Shown: positions 16,274 to 24,249 of the stretch, piece by piece
How the letters are laid out: each line of letters starts with the position of its first letter
How positions within the stretch are numbered: position 1 is the first letter of the stretch
NCBI GenBank assembly: GCA_947178145.1
Contig: CAMWXE010000050.1
Coordinates: 1 to 39,464, forward strand
Direction: 5' to 3'
DNA length: 39,464 nt
DNA from: an uncultured Lachnospiraceae bacterium
GTDB taxonomy: Bacteria; Bacillota; Clostridia; Lachnospirales; Lachnospiraceae
Position numbers and translations under genes: made by a program
Notes under the pieces: model-generated
Database searches by the model: none
Told to the model about the DNA's origin: nothing
The model's input: only the letters and a program-made list of their open reading frames with translations

Positions 16274-17728
16274 TTATTCGCCTCCTTCAAAAACTGCCTG
16301 CAGGATCTGCGAATCCCACGTAAATGTATGTTCTATATACTCCGCAGGCGTATAATCTGCATATCTTGTATGGAAACGGAAGTGTCCTTCCAATATCTCC
16401 GCCTTAGGATTCTCATCCTTGTTAAATACAACATACGCGCCTGCAAGATAATCCGGCGTCAAAGCATTCAGATCCGTATTATAATTACTTACCACCGAAT
16501 CAACCATCTTATAATTTCCATCTGTTCCAATCAGTGATAAATACTCTGTCTTGAAACGGTTCTCAATAAAATTGGACATCATGACACATTTGATATAGCG
16601 GTTATTTGGTTCCTGATTGTCCGGATATGCCGCTGTGTTGTTTCCCCAGCACTTCCATCCCCCCAGGTAAGCAAAAGATAATACTCCGATTGCATTCAGG
16701 TAATTGTTAACCTGTTTCTGTGTCATATGGAACTCTTTACCACCTTCGAGAACAACGCCATCTATTGGAATCGCTTTGTTATCTGGAGATGATGGAACCC
16801 CTGCATTCGCAGCGCATACATATTGAAGCATTGCAGCCACAGACGCAGACGCATAGATCTCACACCCTGCCATAAGCACTTTAGGCCAGCACAATACTGC
16901 CCATCTGGTAAATACGCCCAGCCTGTCCTTTGCTGATTTAACATCCGTTAACTTTCTAGTCTCCGCTGATTCGATATCAATAACTGCCACTGCATTTAGT
17001 AAATCTCCTATCAATTCCGCCTTCGCTTCAAGTGCTGCTGCCACCGCAGGATCAGCAGAATACTTTGGCGCCGAAATGATATCCGGGATCACCTGAAACC
17101 TGCTATAAATCTCATCCAACAGTTCTATGCCAGTCCTGACTCCCTCCTCTGTTACACCGCCTATAATATCCTCTGCAGTAACACCTCCCGGATTCAGTTT
17201 GGTATACGCAATTGTAATCTTTGATGCATCTTTAAACGCACCTTCGGTTGTCACTGCAACCGTCACATAACCGTTCGCATCAAAAGCAGCTATGTAGTCT
17301 TCATCCGTTTTCCCTAGTACATCGTCTGCCGAAACCACAATACTATCAAGGAGAATTCCATCTACATCAACGGTAGTACTGCCTTTTGTAAGTACAAACT
17401 CCTCTCCGGCGACTGCTGTCACATGGTCAGGGTTACCTGGATCAAGTACATTGATCATAACCACCGGCGCAATCCCCACTTTCAGGAACGATGCAAGTGT
17501 TGTCTGCATCAACGTATAATTCTCATAATCTGTATTTAAGCCCATATACTGTTTCACGTCCTGCCTGCTTTTCACAAGAAAAGGAACATTGAGTGCACCA
17601 CGCGGATTATCCAGAAGGTTGACAGGAGCAGTTCCAACTGCAACCTGTACTCGCGAAGCTTCTACTGTTTCCACAGAAATATCTGAATTTCTTAACGTAC
17701 TGATTTCATGTTTATAATCTGACATCAT
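16274..17728 (-). CDS. FI: Contractile tail sheath protein
   Basis: A 484-aa sheath protein. Recognisable elements are VAVGTAPVNLLDNP at the start, the APVVMINVLDPGNPDHV core, FTRWAVLCWPKVLMAGCEIY, SSPDNKAIPIDGV and the C-terminal stretch GAYVVFNKDENPKAEILEG with HFRFHTRYADYTPAEYIE. It assembles into the contracting outer tail and makes this a myovirus-type particle. Two adjacent ATGs (17728 and 17725) are possible; the second has the better spacing from GAGG. It overlaps the upstream small gene by four bases. Confidence 0.95.
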   Translation of the reverse strand: MMSDYKHEISTLRNSDISVETVEASRVQVAVGTAPVNLLDNPRGALNVPFLVKSRQDVKQYMGLNTDYENYTLMQTTLASFLKVGIAPVVMINVLDPGNPDHVTAVAGEEFVLTKGSTTVDVDGILLDSIVVSADDVLGKTDEDYIAAFDANGYVTVAVTTEGAFKDASKITIAYTKLNPGGVTAEDIIGGVTEEGVRTGIELLDEIYSRFQVIPDIISAPKYSADPAVAAALEAKAELIGDLLNAVAVIDIESAETRKLTDVKSAKDRLGVFTRWAVLCWPKVLMAGCEIYASASVAAMLQYVCAANAGVPSSPDNKAIPIDGVVLEGGKEFHMTQKQVNNYLNAIGVLSFAYLGGWKCWGNNTAAYPDNQEPNNRYIKCVMMSNFIENRFKTEYLSLIGTDGNYKMVDSVVSNYNTDLNALTPDYLAGAYVVFNKDENPKAEILEGHFRFHTRYADYTPAEYIEHTFTWDSQILQAVFEGGE

Positions 17729-17952
17729 TTACCTCTCTTTTCTAATTTTTTATAAGACAAATTCAGGAAAGAGCCTTCTCTTCTAAGCTCATTCCGGCTA
17801 TATACGATGTTGTCCATTTGTACAAACAGGTATTTTGCCAGCGGACTGACTTCACATGCCTGCTCAATCACATTTTCTGGATAGTATGCAAATATCTGAT
17901 TTTTCCGCACAATTCCTTTTATATCTGGTCCCAAATACATTACCTGTTTCAC
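17725..17952 (-). CDS. Small conserved-position tail protein, unknown
   Basis: A 75-aa protein (MKQVMYLGPDIKGIVRKNQI; YPENVIEQACEVSPLAKYLF) coupled by four-base overlaps to both neighbours, between the tail terminator-like gene and the sheath. Beta-strand-rich, with a basic C-terminus (SYKKLEKRGK). No family recognised; a role in tail completion is suggested only by position. Confidence 0.65.
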   Translation of the reverse strand: MKQVMYLGPDIKGIVRKNQIFAYYPENVIEQACEVSPLAKYLFVQMDNIVYSRNELRREGSFLNLSYKKLEKRGK

Positions 17953-18419
17953 ATTAAGTCACCAATCCCCTCCTGGTATACTTCTGGGAGCTTCCACTTT
18001 GTTATATAGTCACATTCATAATAGTTAGGATAGCATTCATGATTATATCGCTTATGGCGCTCCTGCTCTATTTCATATCTACTATCTATAATCCGCTTTT
18101 TCCAGAAATGCAAATCTAACTGGTTCATCAAATTGGCAAGTATCATGTTCCCTTGGTGTTCCTCCTCCAGAAGCATGATGCTCATTACAATATGGACAGT
18201 TACCACCCATTTCCCATCACCATCCGTATCCTCTTCGTCCAACATCACAATAATATAATCTTCCTGGGCAGCATCATCCGAATCGTCCTTATACGGCTTA
18301 TCCTGACGGTAGATGTTGTAATTTCTCCAGACACTACCATCCAGTTTTTTCAGACTCTGGTTGTCAGTCAGCTCCTGTATCTCTCTGATGATCGCATCCT
18401 GCAAATCCAAATCTGTCAT
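17949..18419 (-). CDS. Tail completion/terminator-like protein
   Basis: A 156-aa protein with alternating beta strands and a helix (QDAIIREIQELTDN; WVVTVHIVMSIMLLEEEHQG; NQLDLHFWKKRIIDSRYEI). The region DDAAQEDYIIVMLDEEDTDG followed by a strand and GNMILANLMNQL helix resembles phage tail terminator or gp-U-type folds. It is four-base coupled to the Z-like gene and to the 75-aa gene. Function is inferred from position in the head-tail junction block. Confidence 0.6.
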   Translation of the reverse strand: MTDLDLQDAIIREIQELTDNQSLKKLDGSVWRNYNIYRQDKPYKDDSDDAAQEDYIIVMLDEEDTDGDGKWVVTVHIVMSIMLLEEEHQGNMILANLMNQLDLHFWKKRIIDSRYEIEQERHKRYNHECYPNYYECDYITKWKLPEVYQEGIGDLM

Positions 18420-19024
18420 TTTGTGACTCCTTTCAGAACATTATCAATCTCATGTAACAGACGTTTTTCAAACATATCGCTCGCATCCCTATTAAATCTC
18501 GCAAGTACCTTATCATTTTTTATAACCTGCGGCAGGGCCGGAGCTGCCACCCCCCGTATCGGAGCACGTGACTCATCCGATACCCTTTGAAACAATGCAA
18601 TACTGCCATTTCTTGTCTGCTGCACGAAAGGTTTCGGACTGCCGTTTAACGGTGTATATCCACCCTGCCTCATAACTTTTGCCCGCACATATTCAGGATC
18701 TGGATTAACTGGATCAGAAGACTGTATCACAAAACGTGGCGTGAGTGATGACTCACGTCCAAACACATACAAATTTGGGTGCGAATCCTTGTATGTAAGC
18801 GTCAATACTGGATTAGCCGCTGTCGCCTTTGTTACCTTCAGTATTCCGTCCACATCTTTCTGCAGCACATTGTATATCTTTGCAGTTTCCTGTTTTACAG
18901 CTTTCTTTCCTGTATTGACAGACCGGTTTGCAGCCCTCGCTATAACAGCACCGGACCGGCTCGCCAACACACCAAGCCTTTGTTTAACAGCTTCCTCAGA
19001 CACATAGATCGTCACATTAATCAT
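18416..19024 (-). CDS. Minor tail protein Z-like
   Basis: A 202-aa protein resembling the prophage minor tail protein Z family: an N-terminal helix with RAANRSVNTGKKAVKQETAK, the KVTKATAANPVLTLTY strand and a C-terminal helix (FNRDASDMFEKRLLHEIDNV). In lambda, Z is needed for a functional head-tail connection. It lies after the FII-like head completion gene and before the terminator-like gene. Confidence 0.7.
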   Translation of the reverse strand: MINVTIYVSEEAVKQRLGVLASRSGAVIARAANRSVNTGKKAVKQETAKIYNVLQKDVDGILKVTKATAANPVLTLTYKDSHPNLYVFGRESSLTPRFVIQSSDPVNPDPEYVRAKVMRQGGYTPLNGSPKPFVQQTRNGSIALFQRVSDESRAPIRGVAAPALPQVIKNDKVLARFNRDASDMFEKRLLHEIDNVLKGVTK

Positions 19025-19035
19025 CTGCTCACCTC

Positions 19036-19380
19036 CTACACTGTATGAATACCAATAGCCAGTGTGTACACACCCTCATGCAGTTTAACATCCTGAATAA
19101 AATATTTTTTTCCATCCAGATTAATCATTGCATTAGTTGTAAGCTTTCTTTGTATATCCTCCTTCCGGACATAGACAACATAAATTACCCTGTTCACTGC
19201 CATTTCTTTCTGGTTAAATGTTGACTGCGAACGTCCATAATACTTTCTCGCACCCTCACTCTTTACCTCTGTCAGAATGACAGTACATTCTTTCCCATCA
19301 ATAGTATGCTTGCCAGCAAATTCATCCTCATCAAAAAATGCGTTCCTCAGATCATCCTGATATGCCTCCCTAAAGTTCAT
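19036..19380 (-). CDS. Head completion (FII-like/stopper) protein
   Basis: A 114-aa protein from ATG 19380 (MNFREAYQDDLRNAFFDEDE), preferred over the upstream in-frame ATG at 19455 because AAGGAAAG precedes it and the earlier frame overlaps the small head gene extensively. A beta-rich body (CTVILTEVKSEGARKYYGRS, FIQDVKLHEGVYTLAIGIHT) and the F-x-DEDEFAG motif fit head-tail attachment proteins. It overlaps the small gene upstream by 11 bases. Confidence 0.7.
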   Translation of the reverse strand: MNFREAYQDDLRNAFFDEDEFAGKHTIDGKECTVILTEVKSEGARKYYGRSQSTFNQKEMAVNRVIYVVYVRKEDIQRKLTTNAMINLDGKKYFIQDVKLHEGVYTLAIGIHTV

Positions 19381-19567
19381 TTCTGTCGCTTTCCTTCCTG
19401 TCTGCGTCCACAGCCTCTGTACCAGAACTTTTTTCGCGCCCCACAGTTTCTGCAATATACCCTGCTTTCTTCATCCAATTTTTATCTATTGGGGACAATC
19501 CCGTTACAGTTTGTCCAGTTCGAAAAACCTTACTCCCAACAATGATGGTAGAAATAGCTTTTAACAT
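19370..19567 (-). CDS. Small head protein (FI-like position), unknown
   Basis: A 65-aa protein (MLKAISTIIVGSKVFRTGQT; DKNWMKKAGYIAETV) with a charged C-terminal tail. It follows the capsid gene, where lambda has FI, but no sequence similarity to FI is evident. Short beta-rich modules of this type recur behind capsid genes in Firmicutes phages. Confidence 0.65.
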   Translation of the reverse strand: MLKAISTIIVGSKVFRTGQTVTGLSPIDKNWMKKAGYIAETVGREKSSGTEAVDADRKESDRNEL

Positions 19568-19588
19568 TTTGCACCTCCATAAATCGGA

Positions 19589-20863
19589 TTAAACTTCATC
19601 CTGATATGCCAATACTGCTTCCTTCAATTCTTCAAGTTTAGAATCCGCAGTCAGACCACTTAGTCCAATTGATTGCGCATACTCAATCACATCGTTTTTT
19701 CTAGTCATCGCCCTGATATCTGCCTCGGTTTTCAGCTCAACTTCCGGCATCTCATCCATGTGCGAGTCAATGTCTCCGTCCGTACCATCACCAGAATCAT
19801 CTATTGGATCATAGATATTTGCAACCAGCCACCCTTCCCAATCCAGGGGATAAGGGACAGGCCGTGAGAACATCTGCACTTCAATCATGTTATTAGTCTC
19901 GCTGACAACAACCCGCGGAACAATTCTTTCTGCATGTGATACAAAGCCTGTGCCTTTTACAAAAGTTACCTGAGCATATGCCGTGGATCCCATCTTCGGG
20001 TGCAGAAAAAGGATTGTACCCTTGGGCAGCATCTCCCTGATCTGCCCATCAAGATCCTCATACACCTCGTCATATGTAAACAATGTAAAAGTCACACCGT
20101 TTACGTTGATACTGCCATTGCATACTACACCGCTGGGAAGTTCCGCTTGATTAATCTCCCCTGTATTTACATGCCGTTTGTTATAATATTCCAGAAACTC
20201 CTTGTCAGTCATAAGCTGCATAGACACATCACCTGTCATAACAATATCCGTTGCTCGTACTCCTCTCTTTCTTAGGATAATTGAAACCTTATAAAACTCC
20301 TGCAGCTTCTCTTCCGCACTCATATCCAGCCAGGATTTAAAAAATTTATACACATTTCCAAACTTTTCATCATAAAACTGCAATATCCTAACCTGATAAT
20401 TTTCATCCCTAACCGCATCATCTGCCGTAGCAAAATGTTTCATGACAATTCTTCCCGTGGTCAGCAACTCGGTAGTCATAAGCTCCTGCCTGCGATAAAT
20501 CGACAGCCTCATGTCATCCATATGCTCGGACTGAATCTCATTCTCCCTTGATGCAGGTGTCCGTCCGGAATCAGGTGCCTCCCCAAACGCTTTTAGTTCC
20601 AACTCATCTGCCGTGATAGGCATCTTGGGCGCAATATAAGGTGCCTGCACATAATCCGCCCGATATCCTTCCGCATCCATGGCGATTCCCCCGACAACCG
20701 GAATTACAAACGGCGCAACCTTCCGTCCACCTTTTTTTGACTCAATCAGTGCCTTCTCAGAATAATATGTTGTTCCATCTGGGAAATAGCGGTCCTTAAA
20801 AAATGATACAACCGGATACATCTTCTTGATCGTTCTGATCAGCTTGTAAGTTTCTACTACCAT
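19589..20863 (-). CDS. E: Major capsid protein, lambda gpE family
   Basis: A 424-aa capsid protein. The gpE family features visible are RTIKKMYPVVSFFKDRYFPD, KVAPFVIPVVGGIAMDAEGY, the MPITADELELKAFGEAP motif and the GTGFVSHAERIVPRVVVSE region. Compared with lambda (341 aa) it carries a C-terminal extension: an acidic linker (DDSGDGTDGDIDSHMDE) and a HeH/LEM-like segment (MTRKNDVIEYAQSIGLSGLT, KLEELKEAVLAY) at about 385-420, perhaps surface-exposed. It follows the decoration gene, the lambda order. Confidence 0.9.
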   Translation of the reverse strand: MVVETYKLIRTIKKMYPVVSFFKDRYFPDGTTYYSEKALIESKKGGRKVAPFVIPVVGGIAMDAEGYRADYVQAPYIAPKMPITADELELKAFGEAPDSGRTPASRENEIQSEHMDDMRLSIYRRQELMTTELLTTGRIVMKHFATADDAVRDENYQVRILQFYDEKFGNVYKFFKSWLDMSAEEKLQEFYKVSIILRKRGVRATDIVMTGDVSMQLMTDKEFLEYYNKRHVNTGEINQAELPSGVVCNGSINVNGVTFTLFTYDEVYEDLDGQIREMLPKGTILFLHPKMGSTAYAQVTFVKGTGFVSHAERIVPRVVVSETNNMIEVQMFSRPVPYPLDWEGWLVANIYDPIDDSGDGTDGDIDSHMDEMPEVELKTEADIRAMTRKNDVIEYAQSIGLSGLTADSKLEELKEAVLAYQDEV

Positions 20864-20874
20864 ATATATCCTCC

Positions 20875-21228
20875 TTATTTAAGATAAATTCCCTTGCTCC
20901 TAAGCCCTTCAATGTCTGCTATAGTAATTTCCGGATCCGAAATAACTTCACTCGCTCTGAATGAGCCACTGGTATAAACAGCCACGACGACCTCTGTATC
21001 ATCAGATGTATACGTAGCATCTCTAGCAACAATAGCACTAGGTGTCCCACTTTCAGAATGAATACTATAGGCATCATTATCAAAATCAAGCAACTGCCCA
21101 CGTTTTAATACCCCATTAGCGCAGGATTCAATTGCAACCTGTACTGCCGTCGCGTCAATCGGATGTTTCATATCATAAACCAGCTTGTCCTTTTCTACTG
21201 TATATGCAATATTGTTAAGTGAAGACAT
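20875..21228 (-). CDS. Head decoration protein, lambda gpD-like
   Basis: A 117-aa protein starting at ATG 21228 (MSSLNNIAYTVEKDKLVYDM), where AAAGGAGG sits at correct spacing; a longer reading from 21303 would overlap the protease gene. A beta-rich sequence with GVLKRGQLLDFDND and VVVAVYTSGSFRASE matches the gpD family of trimeric capsid-stabilising proteins, here between scaffold and capsid genes as in lambda. Confidence 0.85.
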   Translation of the reverse strand: MSSLNNIAYTVEKDKLVYDMKHPIDATAVQVAIESCANGVLKRGQLLDFDNDAYSIHSESGTPSAIVARDATYTSDDTEVVVAVYTSGSFRASEVISDPEITIADIEGLRSKGIYLK

Positions 21229-21229
21229 C

Positions 21230-21610
21230 TTAGTTTCCTCCTTTCTTTCTGTTGATATAAGACGACATTTCGTCAGACTCATCTGTCTGTTCCTGCCCAG
21301 CATCAGGTATTCCGATCCCTACATCACCGACACCAGACTCATCAGAATCTGCTTTTGCCTGCGTCATATATGCTGCTGCCATTTTATCCCCATTGACCAT
21401 TGCCCGATATGCAAGTGCAGGCCCATCAATAGGATTCTCACCATATTTCGCATCATGCAACATATCAGACGCAACTGTACCTGCAATCGCATCAAGCGAC
21501 TGTATCCGCGTCCTCTCTTCCTTCTGCCCTTCCGCCCTTGATTCCGCTTTTATGGCATCAATTTCTGCCTGTACTTCAGGATTCTTCTCTAAAAACTCAC
21601 TCAATGTCAT
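21230..21610 (-). CDS. Nested scaffold protein (Nu3-like)
   Basis: ATG 21610, in frame inside the protease gene, is preceded by AAGGAGG at 10 bases, a strong internal ribosome site. The 126-aa product (MTLSEFLEKNPEVQAEIDAI; AESRAEGQKEERTRIQSLDA) is helical and charged like a scaffold and lacks the protease domain. This reproduces lambda C/Nu3, where scaffold is made separately from the 3' part of the protease gene. Confidence 0.7.
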   Translation of the reverse strand: MTLSEFLEKNPEVQAEIDAIKAESRAEGQKEERTRIQSLDAIAGTVASDMLHDAKYGENPIDGPALAYRAMVNGDKMAAAYMTQAKADSDESGVGDVGIGIPDAGQEQTDESDEMSSYINRKKGGN

Positions 21611-22348
21611 ACTATCTTTTCCTCCTTCTTCCATTTTATCAGAAACAGCCAGTGCACTGTTTTTCTGCCCATTCAACAGCATTGTTCCTGTTTCAACTGT
21701 GCTGCTTTTATCCGCATTAATAATCAACTGCATCAGATTTTTCGCTTTATCTTCAGGTATAATCGGAATACCAGTCGCAACAATACTTGTTGGCTCAACT
21801 TTATGGCCTCCCTCTGTCACGTTCGGATCTCCGAATATATAACCATCAACAAATCCATGCTCAATTGCTGTCTGCGGACTCATATAACTGTTCTTATCCA
21901 TTAAAGCCTGAATTTCCTCTCTGCTCTTTTTGGTTTTCCTGACATATGCATTGATAATTCCCGCATTAAATTCTCTAAGCGCGTCGGCTTCCATCTGCAT
22001 ATCCCTATAATCTCCTTCCGCATAAGATCGTGTATTATGAATCATAAAAATACCTGTATCTGATATCAATGCTTCGTCAGCCGCACACACAAGCAGTGTC
22101 GCAGCAGACATCGCAGTAATCACATGCACTGTAACCTTACCCTCATAATTCATGATTGCTGTATACATTTCATACCCATAAATACAGATACCACCCGGAG
22201 AATTAATCTCAATAATCACATCCTCGCCGTTAGCAGCTTCCAGTCCTTCGGCAAGCATAGCGGGACTGGCAGCATCCCAGCCAAAATAGCGGTAGAGCCT
22301 TGCGCTGTCATTTGATACGATCGGCCCTTTTATACTAATTTTCTTCAT
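21230..22348 (-). CDS. Head maturation protease (S49/ClpP-like, lambda gpC-type)
   Basis: A 372-aa protein. Residues 1-185 are a Clp/SppA-fold peptidase: NSPGG at 49-53 (oxyanion region), catalytic S81 in MSAAT, H104 in FMIHNTRSYA and a TAIEHGFVD end. Residues ~245-372 are the scaffold part that is also made alone. It cleaves scaffold and portal during prohead maturation. It overlaps the portal gene by 14 bases and precedes the decoration gene by one base. Confidence 0.9.
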   Translation of the reverse strand: MKKISIKGPIVSNDSARLYRYFGWDAASPAMLAEGLEAANGEDVIIEINSPGGICIYGYEMYTAIMNYEGKVTVHVITAMSAATLLVCAADEALISDTGIFMIHNTRSYAEGDYRDMQMEADALREFNAGIINAYVRKTKKSREEIQALMDKNSYMSPQTAIEHGFVDGYIFGDPNVTEGGHKVEPTSIVATGIPIIPEDKAKNLMQLIINADKSSTVETGTMLLNGQKNSALAVSDKMEEGGKDSMTLSEFLEKNPEVQAEIDAIKAESRAEGQKEERTRIQSLDAIAGTVASDMLHDAKYGENPIDGPALAYRAMVNGDKMAAAYMTQAKADSDESGVGDVGIGIPDAGQEQTDESDEMSSYINRKKGGN

Positions 22349-23981
22349 CCCCTGTTTTTTCCTCCTCTTTGCGCAATATTTTATTTACGTCCGCCATACG
22401 CACATTTTCATTTGCCAGGGTGCGTACATTGTCTTCAAAATCACTACCATTAATCGCCGCACATTCATCCTCATGAGTCGACAGGCCATTCTCAATCCGT
22501 GTTACAGCAGCAGTTACCTCTTTCGTCGGTTCCAGACATCCCTGCGCAGGACCATTCCACGTTGCATTTGTGTAAGATTTTCGTATTAACGGATCAGTAA
22601 AAAATCCTGGTGCCTGTATCCTCCCTTTACTCACAGCCTCTGCAAACCACAACTCATACACCTGCTGACAAAAATCATCAACAAACCATTTACGGCGCAT
22701 TTTAAAAGAGCGCCATGTTTCGTTCAATGCACCTTTAGACGCACTAAAATTCTTCGTAAATTTCTTCATCAGGATTTCCGGCGCAATTTCCAGTGCTGCA
22801 CCGATCATGTTCGCCATTGCTTGCACAAATGCGTCATAATTTCCTGATGGATGTGTTGACTCTACTGCCTCGACTTTTTCTCCTTTTTTGAGAAAATTAA
22901 TAATACCTGTACCAAGCCTGATCTCATCCTCTCTGCCATCCTGCCCCGGAATACGCCATACTTCGTCATCCTCACCGCCGAATCCCTCCATTGCATCTCC
23001 ATCTTCTGAACTAACAAAAATTGTAAACATGGAATTGATTACTGCTGCCATGATTTCTGCCTCATTGTATCTTGTCAACTGTTTAATTGTTGTTATTACT
23101 GGTGCCAGAAAGGGAACTCCCCTGTACTGTTCTGCAATATCTGCATTAAATATATGTAGAATATTAGGGTTGCCTGTACGTTTCCCCCTTTTTACTATCC
23201 GTTTCCACTTTGAAACTTTTGCGGAATATTCTCCCGGGAAGTTGGAGCATACATAATACGCCACAACTTTACCCCTAGAGTCAATTTCAACTCCATTCAT
23301 GATCACACTGCCATTAGGAAGTTCTTTATCGTACCCATCATAATCCCCGCCTACACTGTCAGGTGAACTTACCCTGTCAGCAGACACTAATCTAAGCCGA
23401 AGCTGATATGGCATATGATCTATATTTTCCCCATACTCAATCATGACAAACTCTTCGCCATTTTTCAGCCAGTCGCCGAAAGCAATTTGCTGCAGCTCAT
23501 AAAAATTATTAAGGTCACAGACATCGCAGAGTGTTGTGTCTGCCCACAACGAAAACTCTTTTTTGATCCTGCGCTGCAACTGCGCTGCCTCCTCTTTTGT
23601 CATACCCAGGAATTCATAATCGATTTTGGGCCTGGGCACCAGTCCCGAACCAACACAGCTTGTTCTTGCGGAATTAACTGCCGCCGTGGCAATAGGCGCA
23701 TTCATCGTCAGGTCCCTGCTGCGTTCCCTCAGAATTTTCCTGTTAATTTCAATATCACTCTTGGGAGACAGACTCTCTGAATCATATTTTTTAGCCCATG
23801 TCTCCGTTGTAGATGCACCGCCATGGGAATATCCCGTATCAATAAAACGCTGCGCCGCCTCTCTCTGCATTTCCAGCATTACTGTGTTTGCCCTTGTTTT
23901 CGCAAGCTGATTTTCTTCCCGTGCCACCTCAAGTGCCCGCCGTATCTCACGCAGATGCTTCTTATCTGCAAAATATCCCAT
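22335..23981 (-). CDS. B: Portal protein, lambda gpB family
   Basis: A 548-aa portal (lambda gpB 533). Hallmarks: GASTTETWAKKYDSESLSPK, RSRDLTMNAPIATAAVNSAR, SCVGSGLVPRPKIDYEF, GNPNILHIFNADIAEQYRGV, and APEILMKKFTKNFSASKGAL near the end. It forms the dodecameric DNA gate at one capsid vertex. It follows the gpW-like gene at 10 bases and overlaps the protease gene. Confidence 0.93.
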   Translation of the reverse strand: MGYFADKKHLREIRRALEVAREENQLAKTRANTVMLEMQREAAQRFIDTGYSHGGASTTETWAKKYDSESLSPKSDIEINRKILRERSRDLTMNAPIATAAVNSARTSCVGSGLVPRPKIDYEFLGMTKEEAAQLQRRIKKEFSLWADTTLCDVCDLNNFYELQQIAFGDWLKNGEEFVMIEYGENIDHMPYQLRLRLVSADRVSSPDSVGGDYDGYDKELPNGSVIMNGVEIDSRGKVVAYYVCSNFPGEYSAKVSKWKRIVKRGKRTGNPNILHIFNADIAEQYRGVPFLAPVITTIKQLTRYNEAEIMAAVINSMFTIFVSSEDGDAMEGFGGEDDEVWRIPGQDGREDEIRLGTGIINFLKKGEKVEAVESTHPSGNYDAFVQAMANMIGAALEIAPEILMKKFTKNFSASKGALNETWRSFKMRRKWFVDDFCQQVYELWFAEAVSKGRIQAPGFFTDPLIRKSYTNATWNGPAQGCLEPTKEVTAAVTRIENGLSTHEDECAAINGSDFEDNVRTLANENVRMADVNKILRKEEEKTGDEEN

Positions 23982-23991
23982 ATCTCCCCTC

Positions 23992-24249
23992 CTAGCCTAA
24001 TGGGACAACTCTCTTTGCCCTGCGTTTCGTCGTTCCATATGATTCATATATATCGATTGCCTGTTCGTAAACAGAAATCTCTTCTGAAATTTCTTTAAGG
24101 TTTGCTCTAACCATCTGATTGGGGCCCATTGTATAAGACTGACCGCCGCCCAGAATCTTTTCCCTTGCCTTTTTCAATAATTTTAGCTGCATTTTTGCAT
24201 CTTCAAGCTGTGTCTTATTTTTTATAATTACTGTCATGCTATACCTCAA
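23992..24249 (-). CDS. gpW-like head-tail joining protein
   Basis: An 85-aa protein: one helix (KTQLEDAKMQLKLLKKAREK), the GGGQSYTMGPNQMVRANLKE hairpin and a second helix (ISEEISVYEQAIDIYES), ending in a basic tail. This helix-hairpin-helix matches lambda gpW and related Firmicutes adaptors that plug the head below the portal. It lies between terminase and portal, the lambda W position, and overlaps the terminase stop by 11 bases. Confidence 0.8.
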   Translation of the reverse strand: MRYSMTVIIKNKTQLEDAKMQLKLLKKAREKILGGGQSYTMGPNQMVRANLKEISEEISVYEQAIDIYESYGTTKRRAKRVVPLG